Assembly: GCA_964512305.1 (NCBI GenBank)
Contig: CAZEIW010000194.1
Span: 1 to 47,282, forward strand
DNA: 47,282 nt
DNA from: CAZEIW01 sp964512305
GTDB taxonomy: Bacteria; Pseudomonadota; Gammaproteobacteria; Burkholderiales; Burkholderiaceae_F
Direction of reading: 5' to 3'
Below, piece by piece: positions 28,026 to 37,006 of the stretch (its first letter is position 1; each line of letters begins with the position of its first letter). A program made the translations under genes and the position numbers. The notes beneath the pieces are model-generated. The model ran no database searches and was not told the DNA's origin. It saw only the letters and a list, made by a program, of their open reading frames with translations.

Positions 28026-29251
28026 CGCAGGCAGCCGAAGCGGTCGCACGGCACAGCTACGGCAAGCTGATCGCCTTCCTCGCCGCGCGCACCCGCGACG
28101 TCGCAGGCGCCGAAGATGCGCTGTCCGAGGCGTTCGCGGCCGCCCTCGCCGAGTGGCCGGCGAGCGGCGTGCCGCGCACGCCGGAGGCATGGCTGCTCAC
28201 CGTTGCCCGGCGCAAGCTGATCGACGCCGCGCGGCGGCGCAGGACCGGAGACGAGGCGGCCGCGACGCTGGCGATCGTCGCCGACGAGCTCTGCGCGGCG
28301 GCCGACGAGGACGCCGGGATTCCCGACGAGCGCCTGCGCCTGATGTTCGCGTGCGCCCACCCGGCGATCGATGCCGGCGTGCGTGCGCCGCTCATCCTGC
28401 AAGCCGTGCTGGGCTTCGACGCCGCGACCATCGCCTCGGCGTTCCTGGTTGCCCCGGCCACGATGGGCCAGCGCCTGGTGCGTGCGAAGGCCCGCATCCG
28501 GCAGGCCGGCATCCCGTTCCGCGTGCCGGAGCACGACGAACTGGCCGGGCGCTTGAATGGCGTGCTCGAGGCGATCTACGCGGTGTATGCCGAAGGCTGG
28601 TCCGATCCGGTCGGCACGCAGGCGCGCAGCCGCGGCCTCGCCGGGGAAGCGATCTGGCTCGGCCGCCTCGTCGCGTCGCTGCTTCCGCAGGAGCCGGAGG
28701 CGCTGGGGTTGCTCTCGCTGATGCTGCACGCTGAGGCGCGCCGCGCGTCACGCCGCGACGAGCAGGGCGGGTTCGTGCCACTCGACCGGCAAGACCCCGC
28801 GCGCTGGGATGCCGCGCTGATCGATGACGCCGAGGCGCTGCTGCTGCGGGCGAGCCGGATGGGCGCGGCCGATCGCTTCCAGCTCGAGGCGGCCGTTCAA
28901 TCGGCGCATGCGGCGCGGCGCCTCACCGGCGTGACGGACTGGGCGGCGATCGTGCAGCTCTACGATGCGCTCCTGGGCCGCACCACGTCGGTCGTCGTCG
29001 CGATCAACCGGGCCGTTGCGATTGCCGCGGCGCGCGGCGCCGCCGAAGGCCTTGCGGCCCTCGATGTCATTCACGATGATCCGCGCCTTGCGGAGTACCA
29101 GCCGTACTGGGCAGCGCGCGCCGCGCTGCTCGCGCAAACGGGTCGCGCCGCGCAGGCCGCCGATGCCTACCGGCGGGCGATCGGCCTCGAGGCGGATCCG
29201 GCCGTGCGCCGTTTCCTGCAGGATCAGCTCGCGGCGATCGCATCGCAGTAG
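28016..29251 (+). CDS. ECF sigma factor, ECF42 group, with long C-terminal extension
   Basis: The 411-residue protein has sigma region 2 (about 10-75, with AEDALSEAFAAALAEWP and PEAWLLTVARRKLIDAARRR) and sigma region 4 (about 100-160, with the helix-turn-helix APLILQAVLGFDAATIASAF). A long extension (about 175-411) contains EAIYAVYAEGW and LLLSLMLHAEAR-like segments and ends in TPR-like helices (RAALLAQTGRAAQAADAYRR). This layout defines the ECF42 group, which has no classical anti-sigma factor and is usually linked to DGPF genes. The GTG 28016 start overlaps the truncated DGPF frame; no independent ribosome-binding site is clear. Its trigger is unknown. Confidence 0.92.
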   Translation: MGVAQAAEAVARHSYGKLIAFLAARTRDVAGAEDALSEAFAAALAEWPASGVPRTPEAWLLTVARRKLIDAARRRRTGDEAAATLAIVADELCAAADEDAGIPDERLRLMFACAHPAIDAGVRAPLILQAVLGFDAATIASAFLVAPATMGQRLVRAKARIRQAGIPFRVPEHDELAGRLNGVLEAIYAVYAEGWSDPVGTQARSRGLAGEAIWLGRLVASLLPQEPEALGLLSLMLHAEARRASRRDEQGGFVPLDRQDPARWDAALIDDAEALLLRASRMGAADRFQLEAAVQSAHAARRLTGVTDWAAIVQLYDALLGRTTSVVVAINRAVAIAAARGAAEGLAALDVIHDDPRLAEYQPYWAARAALLAQTGRAAQAADAYRRAIGLEADPAVRRFLQDQLAAIASQ

Positions 29252-29295
29252 AACCGCCTCGCGCCCGATGCGAAAATGCCGCGGGGAGTCATCCG

Positions 29296-30699
29296 ATGAG
29301 CCGGGAAGAAGCGATCGCGCGTGCGGCACGGCACTTCGACGAGGGCGCGTTCAAGGCCGCTCTTGCGCGCCGCGTCGCGATTCCGACCGAGAGCCAGAAC
29401 CCCGACCGCGGCGCCGAGCTGCAGCGCTACCTCGAGGGCGAGATGCAACCGGCGCTGGAGGCGCTCGGCTTCCGTTGCCGCATCGTCACCCACGCCCGGG
29501 CGCGCGGCCCCTTCCTGCTGGCAGACCGAATCGAAGGCGAACGCCTGCCCACGGCGCTCGGCTACGGCCACGCCGACGTCGTGCGCGGCCTCGAGGGCAG
29601 CTGGGCCGGCGGGCTGAGCCCGTGGGAGCTGGTCGAGCGCGACGGCCGCTTCTACGGCCGCGGGACCGCGGACAACAAGGGCCAGCACTCGGTCAATCTG
29701 GCCGCGCTCGGCGCGGTGCTGGCCGTGCGCGGGCGCCTGGGCTTCAACGCCAAGTGGCTGATCGAAACGGGCGAGGAAGTGGGCTCGCCCGGCTTGCGCG
29801 AACTGTGCGCCGAGAACCACGAGCTGCTGCGCGCCGACGTGCTCGTCGCGTCGGACGGGCCTCGCCTGGCCGCCGGCCGGCCGACGATCTATCTCGGGAG
29901 CCGCGGTGCATGCTCGATCGACCTGTGGATCGACGCGCGCGCCGGCGGCCATCACTCGGGCAACTGGGGCGGCCTGCTTTCGAACCCGGCCATCCAACTC
30001 GCCCACGCGATCGCGACGATCGTCGGGCCCGCCGGCCAGCTGCGGATTCCCGAGTGGGTGCCGACGTCGATTCCGGATTCCGTGCGGCGCGCGCTTGCCG
30101 GCTGCGACGTGCGCTCCGGTCCCGGCGATCCGGCCATCGATCCGGACTGGGGGGAACCCGGCCTCACGGCGGCCGAGAAGGTCTTCGCGTGGTGCACGTT
30201 CGAGATCCTCGCGATGACCAGCGGCAACCCCGACAAGCCGGTCAACGCCATCCCGCCGCGCGCATGGGCGCGCGGGCAGGTCCGGCTGGTCGTCGGCGTC
30301 GACCCCGACGCGATCGTGCCGGCGCTGCGCCGCCACCTCGACCGCCACGGCTTCCCGATGGTGCAGATCGCGAAGGCCGGCGACGAGGTGTTTCGCGCCA
30401 CGCGTCTCGATCCCGAACACCCGTGGGCGAAGTGGGCTGCGGCATCGCTCGCCCGAACCGTCGGGGAACAGCCGGCGGTGCTTCCCAACATCGGCGGCTC
30501 GCTGCCGAACGACATCTTCGCCGATCTGCTCGGGCTGCCCACGCTTTGGGTTCCGCACTCGTATCCCGGCTGCTCGCAGCACGCGCCGAACGAGCACATG
30601 CTGGCCGCGGTGGCCCGCCAGGGCCTGCAGATGATGGCGGGACTGTATTGGGACCTGGGAGAAGCCGGGACGCCGGTGCGGCAGGCGGCCGATGTCTAA
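29296..30699 (+). CDS. M20-family metallopeptidase/amidohydrolase
   Basis: The 467-residue cytoplasmic enzyme shows the M20 zinc residues: His92 (GYGHADVV), Asp126 (GRGTADNKG), Glu160 and Glu161 (ETGEEVGS), Asp187 (ASDGPR) and a C-terminal His in the CSQHAPNEHM region. A dimerisation domain lies at about 205-330. Members cleave dipeptides, acylated amino acids or carbamoyl compounds; the substrate cannot be named. ATG 29296 lies 44 nt after the sigma factor gene. The stop overlaps the stop of the convergent nitronate monooxygenase gene by a few bases. Confidence 0.9.
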   Translation: MSREEAIARAARHFDEGAFKAALARRVAIPTESQNPDRGAELQRYLEGEMQPALEALGFRCRIVTHARARGPFLLADRIEGERLPTALGYGHADVVRGLEGSWAGGLSPWELVERDGRFYGRGTADNKGQHSVNLAALGAVLAVRGRLGFNAKWLIETGEEVGSPGLRELCAENHELLRADVLVASDGPRLAAGRPTIYLGSRGACSIDLWIDARAGGHHSGNWGGLLSNPAIQLAHAIATIVGPAGQLRIPEWVPTSIPDSVRRALAGCDVRSGPGDPAIDPDWGEPGLTAAEKVFAWCTFEILAMTSGNPDKPVNAIPPRAWARGQVRLVVGVDPDAIVPALRRHLDRHGFPMVQIAKAGDEVFRATRLDPEHPWAKWAAASLARTVGEQPAVLPNIGGSLPNDIFADLLGLPTLWVPHSYPGCSQHAPNEHMLAAVARQGLQMMAGLYWDLGEAGTPVRQAADV

Positions 30700-31733
30700 A
30701 CGGCCGCCAGATCCCGTGTGAGTCGCGCCGCCGGAATCTCCCTGCAGCCGCTGGCGTTCTGACCCGACCATAGCGGCGAGAAATCCCCGCTGCCGCGGCT
30801 TTCGGCCTTCGCTCGCAGAGGCGCGAGCGCGAAGGCGGCAAGCGGAAACGCGGGTGCCGAGGCGCTCATCGGGCCGAGTTCGCGCATCGCGCGGTTGACG
30901 ATGCCGCGTGCGGGCCGGCCGCTGAACACGTTGGTGACCGCGGTGTGACCGGCCGCCTCGCCTTTCAGGGCAGCGCGATGAATCGGGCTGGTCGCCGCTT
31001 CGGGACAAAGCAGATACGCGGTGCCGACCTGAACGCCGGCCGCGCCCAGCGCCAGGGCAGCGGCGACACCTTTCGCGTCCGCGATGCCGCCGGCCGCGAT
31101 CACCGGGATCCGCACGGCCCGGACGACCTGCGGCAGCAGGGTGAACGTACCCATCTGGCGGCTCAGATCCTCGGACAGAAACATGCCGCGATGCCCGCCC
31201 GCCTCCAGTCCCTGCGCAATGATCGCGTCGACGCCCTGCGACTCGAGCCAGCGCGCTTCCTCGACCGTCGTCGCGGAGGCGAGGATTTTCGAACCCATGG
31301 CCCGCACGCCCGCCAGCAGATCGGCCGGCGGCAGACCGAAGTGGAAGCTCACCACGGCGGGATCGGCGGCGCGCAGCGCGTCGGCGGCCTCGCGGCCGAA
31401 CGGCGTCCGAAGCGGACCGGCGGGCACGTCGTCCGGATCCAGGGCGAACTCGCGGTAGTAAGGCAGCAGCGTCGCGCGCCAGGCGGCTTCGCGAGCCGGA
31501 TCGGGTGTCGGCGGCGCGTGGCAGAAGAAGTTGACGTTGAAAGGCCTGGCGGTCTGCGCCTTGATCGCGACAAGCTCGCCGCGCAACGCATCCAGGCTCA
31601 ACATCGCGCAGGGCAGGGAACCCAGACCTCCGGCCTTCGACACCGCGACGGTCAGCGCGCTGCCCTGAACGCCCGCCATCGGTGCTTGAATGATCGGGAC
31701 GTCGATCCCCAACAGCTGACACAAGTCGGTCAC
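30696..31733 (-). CDS. Nitronate monooxygenase (2-nitropropane dioxygenase family)
   Basis: With GTG 31733 as start the product is 345 residues, a normal length, and begins TDLCQLLGIDVPIIQAPMAG. The FMN-barrel signatures are GGLGSLP, His131 in SFHFG, AQGLEAGGHRG and AAGGIADAKGVAAALALGA with GVQVGTAYL for phosphate binding. The enzyme oxidises toxic nitronates with oxygen; some homologues are enoyl-ACP reductases. Longer frames reach 31799 and beyond but lack a ribosome-binding site. No strong site precedes GTG 31733 either, so the start is uncertain. It is transcribed divergently from the phosphoesterase gene. Confidence 0.85.
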   Translation of the reverse strand: MTDLCQLLGIDVPIIQAPMAGVQGSALTVAVSKAGGLGSLPCAMLSLDALRGELVAIKAQTARPFNVNFFCHAPPTPDPAREAAWRATLLPYYREFALDPDDVPAGPLRTPFGREAADALRAADPAVVSFHFGLPPADLLAGVRAMGSKILASATTVEEARWLESQGVDAIIAQGLEAGGHRGMFLSEDLSRQMGTFTLLPQVVRAVRIPVIAAGGIADAKGVAAALALGAAGVQVGTAYLLCPEAATSPIHRAALKGEAAGHTAVTNVFSGRPARGIVNRAMRELGPMSASAPAFPLAAFALAPLRAKAESRGSGDFSPLWSGQNASGCREIPAARLTRDLAAV

Positions 31734-32065
31734 GGCGACTGAACCCGGCCTGTTTCCTGGCCCAAGGCTCTCTATAAGGCGTGAAACGCAAGCGTACATC
31801 GGGCGCCTGCGCGTGGGGATTCGAGACTCGAACGCGAACACGGCCCAATCATCCGCCGGGAGCGTGGTCATTCGATTTGCGCAAATCGTTCGCGCGTCAT
31901 TGGTCCGTAATGCGTGATCTCTAGCGTGGACGGGCCGTCGGGTTCCTGCTGAACCAACGACTGCGGCACGTCGTGATTTCCCTCCCTGCGCGGGTCGGGG
32001 GGCGGATGAGCGTGCCGCGAGCAGGCGCTTGTCAGTGGCCCATCTCATTCGGAGGGAGGTACATC
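31734..32065. other. 332-bp divergent intergenic region
   Basis: The gap between the nitronate monooxygenase and phosphoesterase starts holds no supportable gene. It contains a 16-bp perfect palindrome at 31873-31888, two small hairpins (GGTTC/GAACC near 31940-31955 and ACGAC/GTCGT near 31960-31976) and, at its right end, a strong GGAGGGAGGT ribosome-binding site for the phosphoesterase. No clear sigma-70 promoter was found. Confidence 0.6.
31873..31888. promoter_or_regulatory. 16-bp perfect palindrome, likely operator
   Basis: CGATTTGCGCAAATCG is fully self-complementary and lies 140 nt from the nitronate monooxygenase start and 178 nt from the phosphoesterase start. AT-rich flanks around GCGC in this GC-rich DNA suggest a dimeric repressor or activator site (MarR, TetR or similar). 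Which gene it serves is not known. Confidence 0.45.
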
Positions 32066-33253
32066 ATGAAGAAGACGACATTCGCACTCGCGGCGGCCGC
32101 CGTGTTGGTCGGCGCCGCCTTTGCCCAGGAGCACGACGGGCGCCGCGTCCCGCATCTCGATCATGCGTTCGTGATCGTGATGGAGAACCATCCGTTCAGC
32201 CAGATCATCGGCAACGCCTCGGCGCCGTTCATCAACAGCTATGCGAAGAGCGCCAACCTGGCCACCAACTACTTCGGCGTCGGCCACCCCAGCCTGACGA
32301 ATTACCTCGAGATCGTCGGCGGGTCGAACTTCGGCGTGATCAACGACAACAATCCCGACTGGCACAACACGGCGTGCAACTCGAACCTGGAAACGAACAC
32401 GCCGTCGCTGGAAGGCGCGCCCAACATCTGCCCGATCGCCGGCACCGGCCGTGACGGTGCAACGCCGGCGGTCGACACCACGAACGAAGGCACCGCCGCG
32501 GTCCCCATCTACAACGATCCGATCGCTCCGGCGTACACGGTCGGCAAGACGATCGCCGATCAACTCGTCGACGCGGGCAAGACCTGGAAGAGCTACCAGG
32601 AGAATCTGCCCGCTTCCGGCGCCGATCTCGCCAACTGGAGCGACGGCTTGCTGACCGACACCAACAACGACGTCGGGGCGCCGGTATCGGGCATCCCCCA
32701 CCTGTACGCCGTCAAGCACAATCCCTTCGCCTACTTCGCCAACGTCCAGGCCGGTACCGATCCCGAAAACAGCCTGAAGAACGTCGTCGGCTTCGATCAG
32801 CTCTATGCCGATCTTTCCAGCGGCGACGTTCCCAGCTATTCGCTGATCGCCCCGAACCAGTGTCACGACCAGCACGAGCGGGGCGCCAGCGAAGTCGGCA
32901 CGGGGTGCCAGTACGATCCGGATCCCGTCAACAACGTCCTGAACCCTGCCGCTATCGCGCAGGGCGACGCCACAATGCAGGCGCTGGTCGCGAAGATCAA
33001 GGCGTCGCCGGTCTGGAAGAACGGCCACAGCGCGATCATCGTGGTGTGGGACGAGAACGACTACACGAGCAAGCCGAACCAGGTGGTCGCGATCGTCGAT
33101 ACCAACTACGGCGTGCATGGCGTCAGCAGCAAGACCAAATACAACCACTTCTCGCTGCTCAAGACCCTGGAGGCCGGCTTCGGCCTGGCCTACCTGAATC
33201 ACGCGGCCGACGAAGACGTCAAGCTGATGGCAGATCTTTTCGCCGCGCACTGA
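32066..33253 (+). CDS. Secreted phosphoesterase (acid phosphatase/phospholipase C-like)
   Basis: The 395-residue protein starts with a signal peptide (MKKTTFALAAAAVLVGAAFA) cleaved before QEHDG. It belongs to the PF04185-type phosphoesterases: the N-terminal motif VIVMENHPFSQIIG, the substrate segment GVGHPSLTNYL, then VVWDENDYTSKPNQV and the distal NHFSLLKTLEAGF carry the expected metal and catalytic residues. Members release phosphate from phosphomonoesters or phospholipids in the periplasm or outside the cell. Start ATG 32066 follows GGAGGGAGGT. Compared with its neighbours it is richer in Asn and Thr, which fits an exported protein. Confidence 0.9.
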   Translation: MKKTTFALAAAAVLVGAAFAQEHDGRRVPHLDHAFVIVMENHPFSQIIGNASAPFINSYAKSANLATNYFGVGHPSLTNYLEIVGGSNFGVINDNNPDWHNTACNSNLETNTPSLEGAPNICPIAGTGRDGATPAVDTTNEGTAAVPIYNDPIAPAYTVGKTIADQLVDAGKTWKSYQENLPASGADLANWSDGLLTDTNNDVGAPVSGIPHLYAVKHNPFAYFANVQAGTDPENSLKNVVGFDQLYADLSSGDVPSYSLIAPNQCHDQHERGASEVGTGCQYDPDPVNNVLNPAAIAQGDATMQALVAKIKASPVWKNGHSAIIVVWDENDYTSKPNQVVAIVDTNYGVHGVSSKTKYNHFSLLKTLEAGFGLAYLNHAADEDVKLMADLFAAH

Positions 33254-33273
33254 ATCCGATCGCAAGACAACCG

Positions 33274-33315
33274 CGGGCCGTCCGGAGCGCCGATCCGAAC
33301 GGCCCGTTCTTCTTT
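33274..33315 (+). terminator. Intrinsic terminator after the phosphoesterase gene
   Basis: CGGGCCGT (33274-33281) pairs perfectly with ACGGCCCG (33299-33306), followed by TTCTTCTTT. It begins 20 nt after the stop codon. Confidence 0.8.
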
Positions 33316-33353
33316 CCCCGCGGTGATCCCGTATCGGCCGGGAGCTTACGGGG

Positions 33354-33998
33354 CTATCGCGCCGAAAGCATGGCCCGCACCCGTTCCGCCATGCGTTCCG
33401 CGCTCGTTCCGGGCGGAAAGAAATCGACGTAATTGCCGCCGGTATCAAGGACGTAGGTGAACGACGTGTGGTCGATCGAGTAGTCGTCGGACCCGCGCGC
33501 CTGCACCTTCTCGAAGTAGACCTTGTACGCCGCTGCGACCTCGCGCGTCTGCGACTCGCTGCCGCTGAGCGCGGCGAAGCGCGGATGGAAGCTTTCGGCG
33601 TAGCGTCCTATCAGTTCCGGTTTGTCGCGCGCGGGATCGAGCGTCACGAACACCGGCTGAACCTCGGACCCGAGCGGCCCCAAGGCGCGGATCGCTGCGG
33701 CGATGGCGCCGAGGTCGGTCGGACAGGCGTCGGGGCACGACGTGTAGCCGAAGTAGAGCAGCACGATCTTGCCGCGCCACTGCGCGGGCCCGGCGGGCTG
33801 TCCCCGCTGGTCGATCAGCGTGAAGGGGCCGCCGATGGGCCCGCGGCCGGCCATCAGGTCGTTCATCAGGCGCGCGGCGTCGAGGCGCTGCGGCTCTTCG
33901 GCGCGGACGCCCGGCGCGAGGACGACAAAGCCGGCCGCGGCAGCGGCCCGCCAGGTCAGGGCGCGAAGCGCCGATCGCCTCACCGGCGCGCCCGGCAT
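33354..33998 (-). CDS. SCO1/SenC-family copper-binding protein
   Basis: The 214-residue protein has an N-terminal signal or anchor (about 10-33) and a thioredoxin-like fold with the copper ligands Cys88 and Cys92 (TSCPDACP) and His177 (SIDHTSF). SCO proteins deliver copper to the CuA centre of cytochrome c oxidase or handle thiol-disulfide chemistry. It lies 7 nt after the metallo-beta-lactamase-fold gene on the same strand, so the two are in one operon. No cytochrome oxidase genes are in the window. Confidence 0.92.
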   Translation of the reverse strand: MPGAPVRRSALRALTWRAAAAAGFVVLAPGVRAEEPQRLDAARLMNDLMAGRGPIGGPFTLIDQRGQPAGPAQWRGKIVLLYFGYTSCPDACPTDLGAIAAAIRALGPLGSEVQPVFVTLDPARDKPELIGRYAESFHPRFAALSGSESQTREVAAAYKVYFEKVQARGSDDYSIDHTSFTYVLDTGGNYVDFFPPGTSAERMAERVRAMLSAR

Positions 33999-34005
33999 GC
34001 GGGCC

Positions 34006-35112
34006 TCACGTACCGAACACGTACTCCGTGCCGTTGGTCGACGGCACCAGCTGGTCCGGCATCAGGCTGCGCAGCGTCGCGACCAGCGCAGGGCCGGAGC
34101 AGTGCATCGGGATCAGCACGTCCGGGTTGATCGCCTTGAGCTCGGCGACGGTCTGTTTCACGTAGTCGTCGTCGGCCGGGAATAGATGAAAACCGCCCAG
34201 GATGGCATGCACCTTGTCGACGCCCGAAACCTTCATGGCCTGGCGCGTCGAGTTTACGATGCCGCAATGCCCGCACGACGAGATGACGACGAGGCCGCGA
34301 TCCTTCAGGTTGTAGCAGGTCGCGTGCTCGTTCAGATGGACGTCGGGCACCGGCTTGCCCTGGGCCTTCGCGGCGGCGTCAGGAATGTCGCATCCCACCC
34401 CGTCCTTCATCGAGTAGTCGACGAAGGTGTTCGGCAGCACGCGCTCGAAGGATTTGCGCTCGATGACACCGGTCGTGAACGCGTGGCCGGCGATGACGGC
34501 AGGCTCCGGACAGAGCACGAGCTTGACGTTCGCCGCCGCGATATCGTGGCGGTCGAGTACGCCGGATTCCGCGAACTGGCCCGGTGTGGCTCCGGCGACG
34601 ACGCGCCGGCAGAAATTGTCTTCACCGCCTGCGAACAGAGTCAGGTCCGACGGCATTTGCGCCCGATACCGCTGCAGGAAGCCCACCAGGCCGCCGTAGT
34701 GGTCGAAGTGCCCGTGGCTCAGTATCAGCGCCTGCACCTTGGAGACGTCGACGCCCATGATCTCCAGGTTGTTGATCAGCGCGTCAGTCGTGTAGCCGAA
34801 GTCGAGCATCAGGTTCCGGGTCTCGGCGCCCGCCTGGGACTCGAGCGCCAGCGCGAGGCCCCACTCGTTATGCAGGGTCTTGCGGTAGTTGCCCGGCGCC
34901 GAAAAGCCCGTGCGCCGGATCTTGACCCACTTGGACGGCGAAACGCGCGGCGTGTCGTAGCTGCTGTCGGTCAGCACCTTGACGGTGAGACGATCGACGA
35001 CCGGGACCTTGATCGCCGTGTTCGCGGCCGCAGTGCCGGCAAGCCCCCATTGCGCCGCGAGCGCGGCCGAGCTCAAGAGCAGGAATTCGCGACGGTCAAT
35101 CGGCTTCTGCAT
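34006..35112 (-). CDS. Exported metallo-beta-lactamase-fold protein
   Basis: The 368-residue protein begins with DRREFLLLSSAALAAQ, which resembles a Tat signal (Arg-Arg followed by a hydrophobic stretch and Ala-rich cleavage region). The metal-binding motif HGHFDHYGG lies at about 132-140, and further His residues are in SSCGHCGI, GGFHLF and MHCSG. The order resembles the group annotated as dihydropterin ribofuranosyl-aminobenzene phosphate synthase-like. ATG 35112 has GGAGG 6 nt upstream; the ATG two codons earlier touches that site. The SCO gene follows after 7 nt. The substrate is unknown. Confidence 0.85.
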   Translation of the reverse strand: MQKPIDRREFLLLSSAALAAQWGLAGTAAANTAIKVPVVDRLTVKVLTDSSYDTPRVSPSKWVKIRRTGFSAPGNYRKTLHNEWGLALALESQAGAETRNLMLDFGYTTDALINNLEIMGVDVSKVQALILSHGHFDHYGGLVGFLQRYRAQMPSDLTLFAGGEDNFCRRVVAGATPGQFAESGVLDRHDIAAANVKLVLCPEPAVIAGHAFTTGVIERKSFERVLPNTFVDYSMKDGVGCDIPDAAAKAQGKPVPDVHLNEHATCYNLKDRGLVVISSCGHCGIVNSTRQAMKVSGVDKVHAILGGFHLFPADDDYVKQTVAELKAINPDVLIPMHCSGPALVATLRSLMPDQLVPSTNGTEYVFGT

Positions 35113-35247
35113 GGTCATCCTCCCCGCGACCCGATTCGAGTTGTCTTCCCCTGACGGCAGGAGTCTAGGACGCGCGTGAGCGCGGGGTCAATGTGAAAAT
35201 CCCCTGTGGGCGAAGGAGCCGCTGCTTGCGCAGAGAGGTTCGGCCCC

Positions 35248-36900
35248 TCACATGTTCGGATAATTCGGCCCGCCCCCGCCCTCCGGGACCACCCACACGA
35301 TGTTCTGCGTCGGATCCTTGATGTCGCAGGTCTTGCAGTGCACGCAGTTGGCGGCGTTGATCTGCAGCCGGTCGCCGCCGCGGTCGTCCTTGACGAACTC
35401 GTACACGCCAGCGGGGCAGTAGCGCCACTCCGGTCCCGCGTACTTCGCGAGATTCACCGCCACCGGCACCGACGGGTCCTTGAGCGTCAGGTGGATCGGC
35501 TGGTTCTCCTCGTGATTCGTGTTCGACAGGAACACCGAGGAAAGCCGGTCGAAGCTGACTTTGCCGTCGGGCTTCGGGTACTCGATCGGCGCGCATGCGG
35601 CCGCCGGTTTGAGCTTGGCATGATCGGGCGTCGAGCGATGCAGCGTCCAGGGTGCCCGGCCGCGCAGCAGCAGCTGGTCGATGCCGAACATCAGCGAGCC
35701 CATGTACAGGCCCTTGTCCATCCAGGCCTTGAAGTTGCGCGTGCGCCGCAGCTCCTCTTGCAGCCAGCTCGACGCGTAGGCGGCCGGATAGGCGGCGAGC
35801 TCGTCGCGGCCGCGCCCGGCCTGCAGGGCGTCGAAGACCGCCTCCGCGGCCAGCATGCCGGTCTTGATCGCGGCGTGCGACCCCTTGATGCGCGCCGCAT
35901 TGAGAAAGCCTGCCTCGCAGCCGATCAGCGCGCCGCCGGCGAAGGTGAGTTGCGGCAGCGACTGAGGTCCGCCGGCGGTGATCGTGCGCGCGCCGTAGGC
36001 GACGCGTTTGCCGCCTTCGAGGAACTGGCGGATCGCCGGATGCGTCTTGAAGCGCTGGAATTCCTCGAAAGGCGACAGGTACGGATTGCTGTAGCCGAGT
36101 CCGACCACGAACCCCACCGAGACCTGCCCGTCCTCGAGGTGGTACAGGAACGAGCCGCCGTAGGTGCGCGGGTCCAGCGGCCAGCCCGCGGTGTGGACCA
36201 CGAGACCGGGCTGATGCCTTGCCGCATCGACGTCCCACAACTCCTTGATCCCGAGCGCGTAGGTCTGGGGATCGCGCCCGCGGTCGAGGCCGAGGCGCGC
36301 GATCAGCCTGCGGCCGAGATGGCCGCGCGAACCCTCGGCGAAGAGTGTGTACTTGCCCTGGAGCTCGACGCCGCGGGCGAAGTTCGGACCGGGCTGACCG
36401 TCGCGGCCGATGCCGACGTCGCCGGTCGCCACGCCGCTGACGGCGCCGGCGTCGTCGAACAGCACCTCCGCGGCGGCAAAGCCGGGGAATATCTCGACCC
36501 CGAGCGATTCGGCCTGACGGCCCAGCCAGCGCACCAGATTACCCAGGCTGGCGACGTAGTTGCCGTGATTGACGAAACACGACGGCAGCATCCACTCGGG
36601 CGTGCGCGTCGCTCCGGTCGCGGTCAGGAACAGGAAACGATCCTCGCTTACCGGCGTTTTCAGCGGCGCGTCCTGTGCCTTCCAGTCCGGGAACAGCTCG
36701 TCGAGCGCGCGCGGATCGATCACCGCGCCGGACAGCGTATGCGCCCCGATCTCCGAGCCCTTCTCCAGGACGCACACCGACACCTCGCGACCGGACTCGG
36801 CGGCGCGCTGCTTGAGGCGGATCGCGGCGGCCAGACCGGCCGGCCCGCCGCCGACCACCACGACGTCGTACTCCATCACTTCGCGCGCGGTATCCGCCAT
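35248..36900 (-). CDS. Electron transfer flavoprotein:ubiquinone oxidoreductase
   Basis: The 550-residue protein has an N-terminal FAD-binding fold (DVVVVGGGPAGLAAAIRLKQ, about 12-31), the ETF-QO segments GSEIGAHTLSGAV and GCEAGFLNAARIKGSH, and a C-terminal 4Fe-4S domain with Cys495 (CPAGVYEF), Cys519, Cys522 and Cys525 (CVHCKTC). It passes electrons from ETF, charged by acyl-CoA and other dehydrogenases, to ubiquinone in the inner membrane. It is divergently arranged from an SDR gene. A TAGAAT on the minus strand at 36938-36943 is a possible -10 element. The ETF subunits are not in the window. Confidence 0.96.
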   Translation of the reverse strand: MADTAREVMEYDVVVVGGGPAGLAAAIRLKQRAAESGREVSVCVLEKGSEIGAHTLSGAVIDPRALDELFPDWKAQDAPLKTPVSEDRFLFLTATGATRTPEWMLPSCFVNHGNYVASLGNLVRWLGRQAESLGVEIFPGFAAAEVLFDDAGAVSGVATGDVGIGRDGQPGPNFARGVELQGKYTLFAEGSRGHLGRRLIARLGLDRGRDPQTYALGIKELWDVDAARHQPGLVVHTAGWPLDPRTYGGSFLYHLEDGQVSVGFVVGLGYSNPYLSPFEEFQRFKTHPAIRQFLEGGKRVAYGARTITAGGPQSLPQLTFAGGALIGCEAGFLNAARIKGSHAAIKTGMLAAEAVFDALQAGRGRDELAAYPAAYASSWLQEELRRTRNFKAWMDKGLYMGSLMFGIDQLLLRGRAPWTLHRSTPDHAKLKPAAACAPIEYPKPDGKVSFDRLSSVFLSNTNHEENQPIHLTLKDPSVPVAVNLAKYAGPEWRYCPAGVYEFVKDDRGGDRLQINAANCVHCKTCDIKDPTQNIVWVVPEGGGGPNYPNM

Positions 36901-37006
36901 TTTGCGTGGTCCTTGTTTTCGTTCGCCCGGCTGCTCAATTCTAGTGTGCGATCATGGGCCTCGGCGAGGGCGCCGGAGAAGCCGGGACCGGAGCGGAGCA
37001 GCGGCA

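Noticed and set aside
29224..31848. An 874-codon minus-strand frame across the M20 and nitronate monooxygenase genes
   Set aside because: It overlaps two well-supported genes in other frames and shows low-complexity Arg/Asp-rich sequence.
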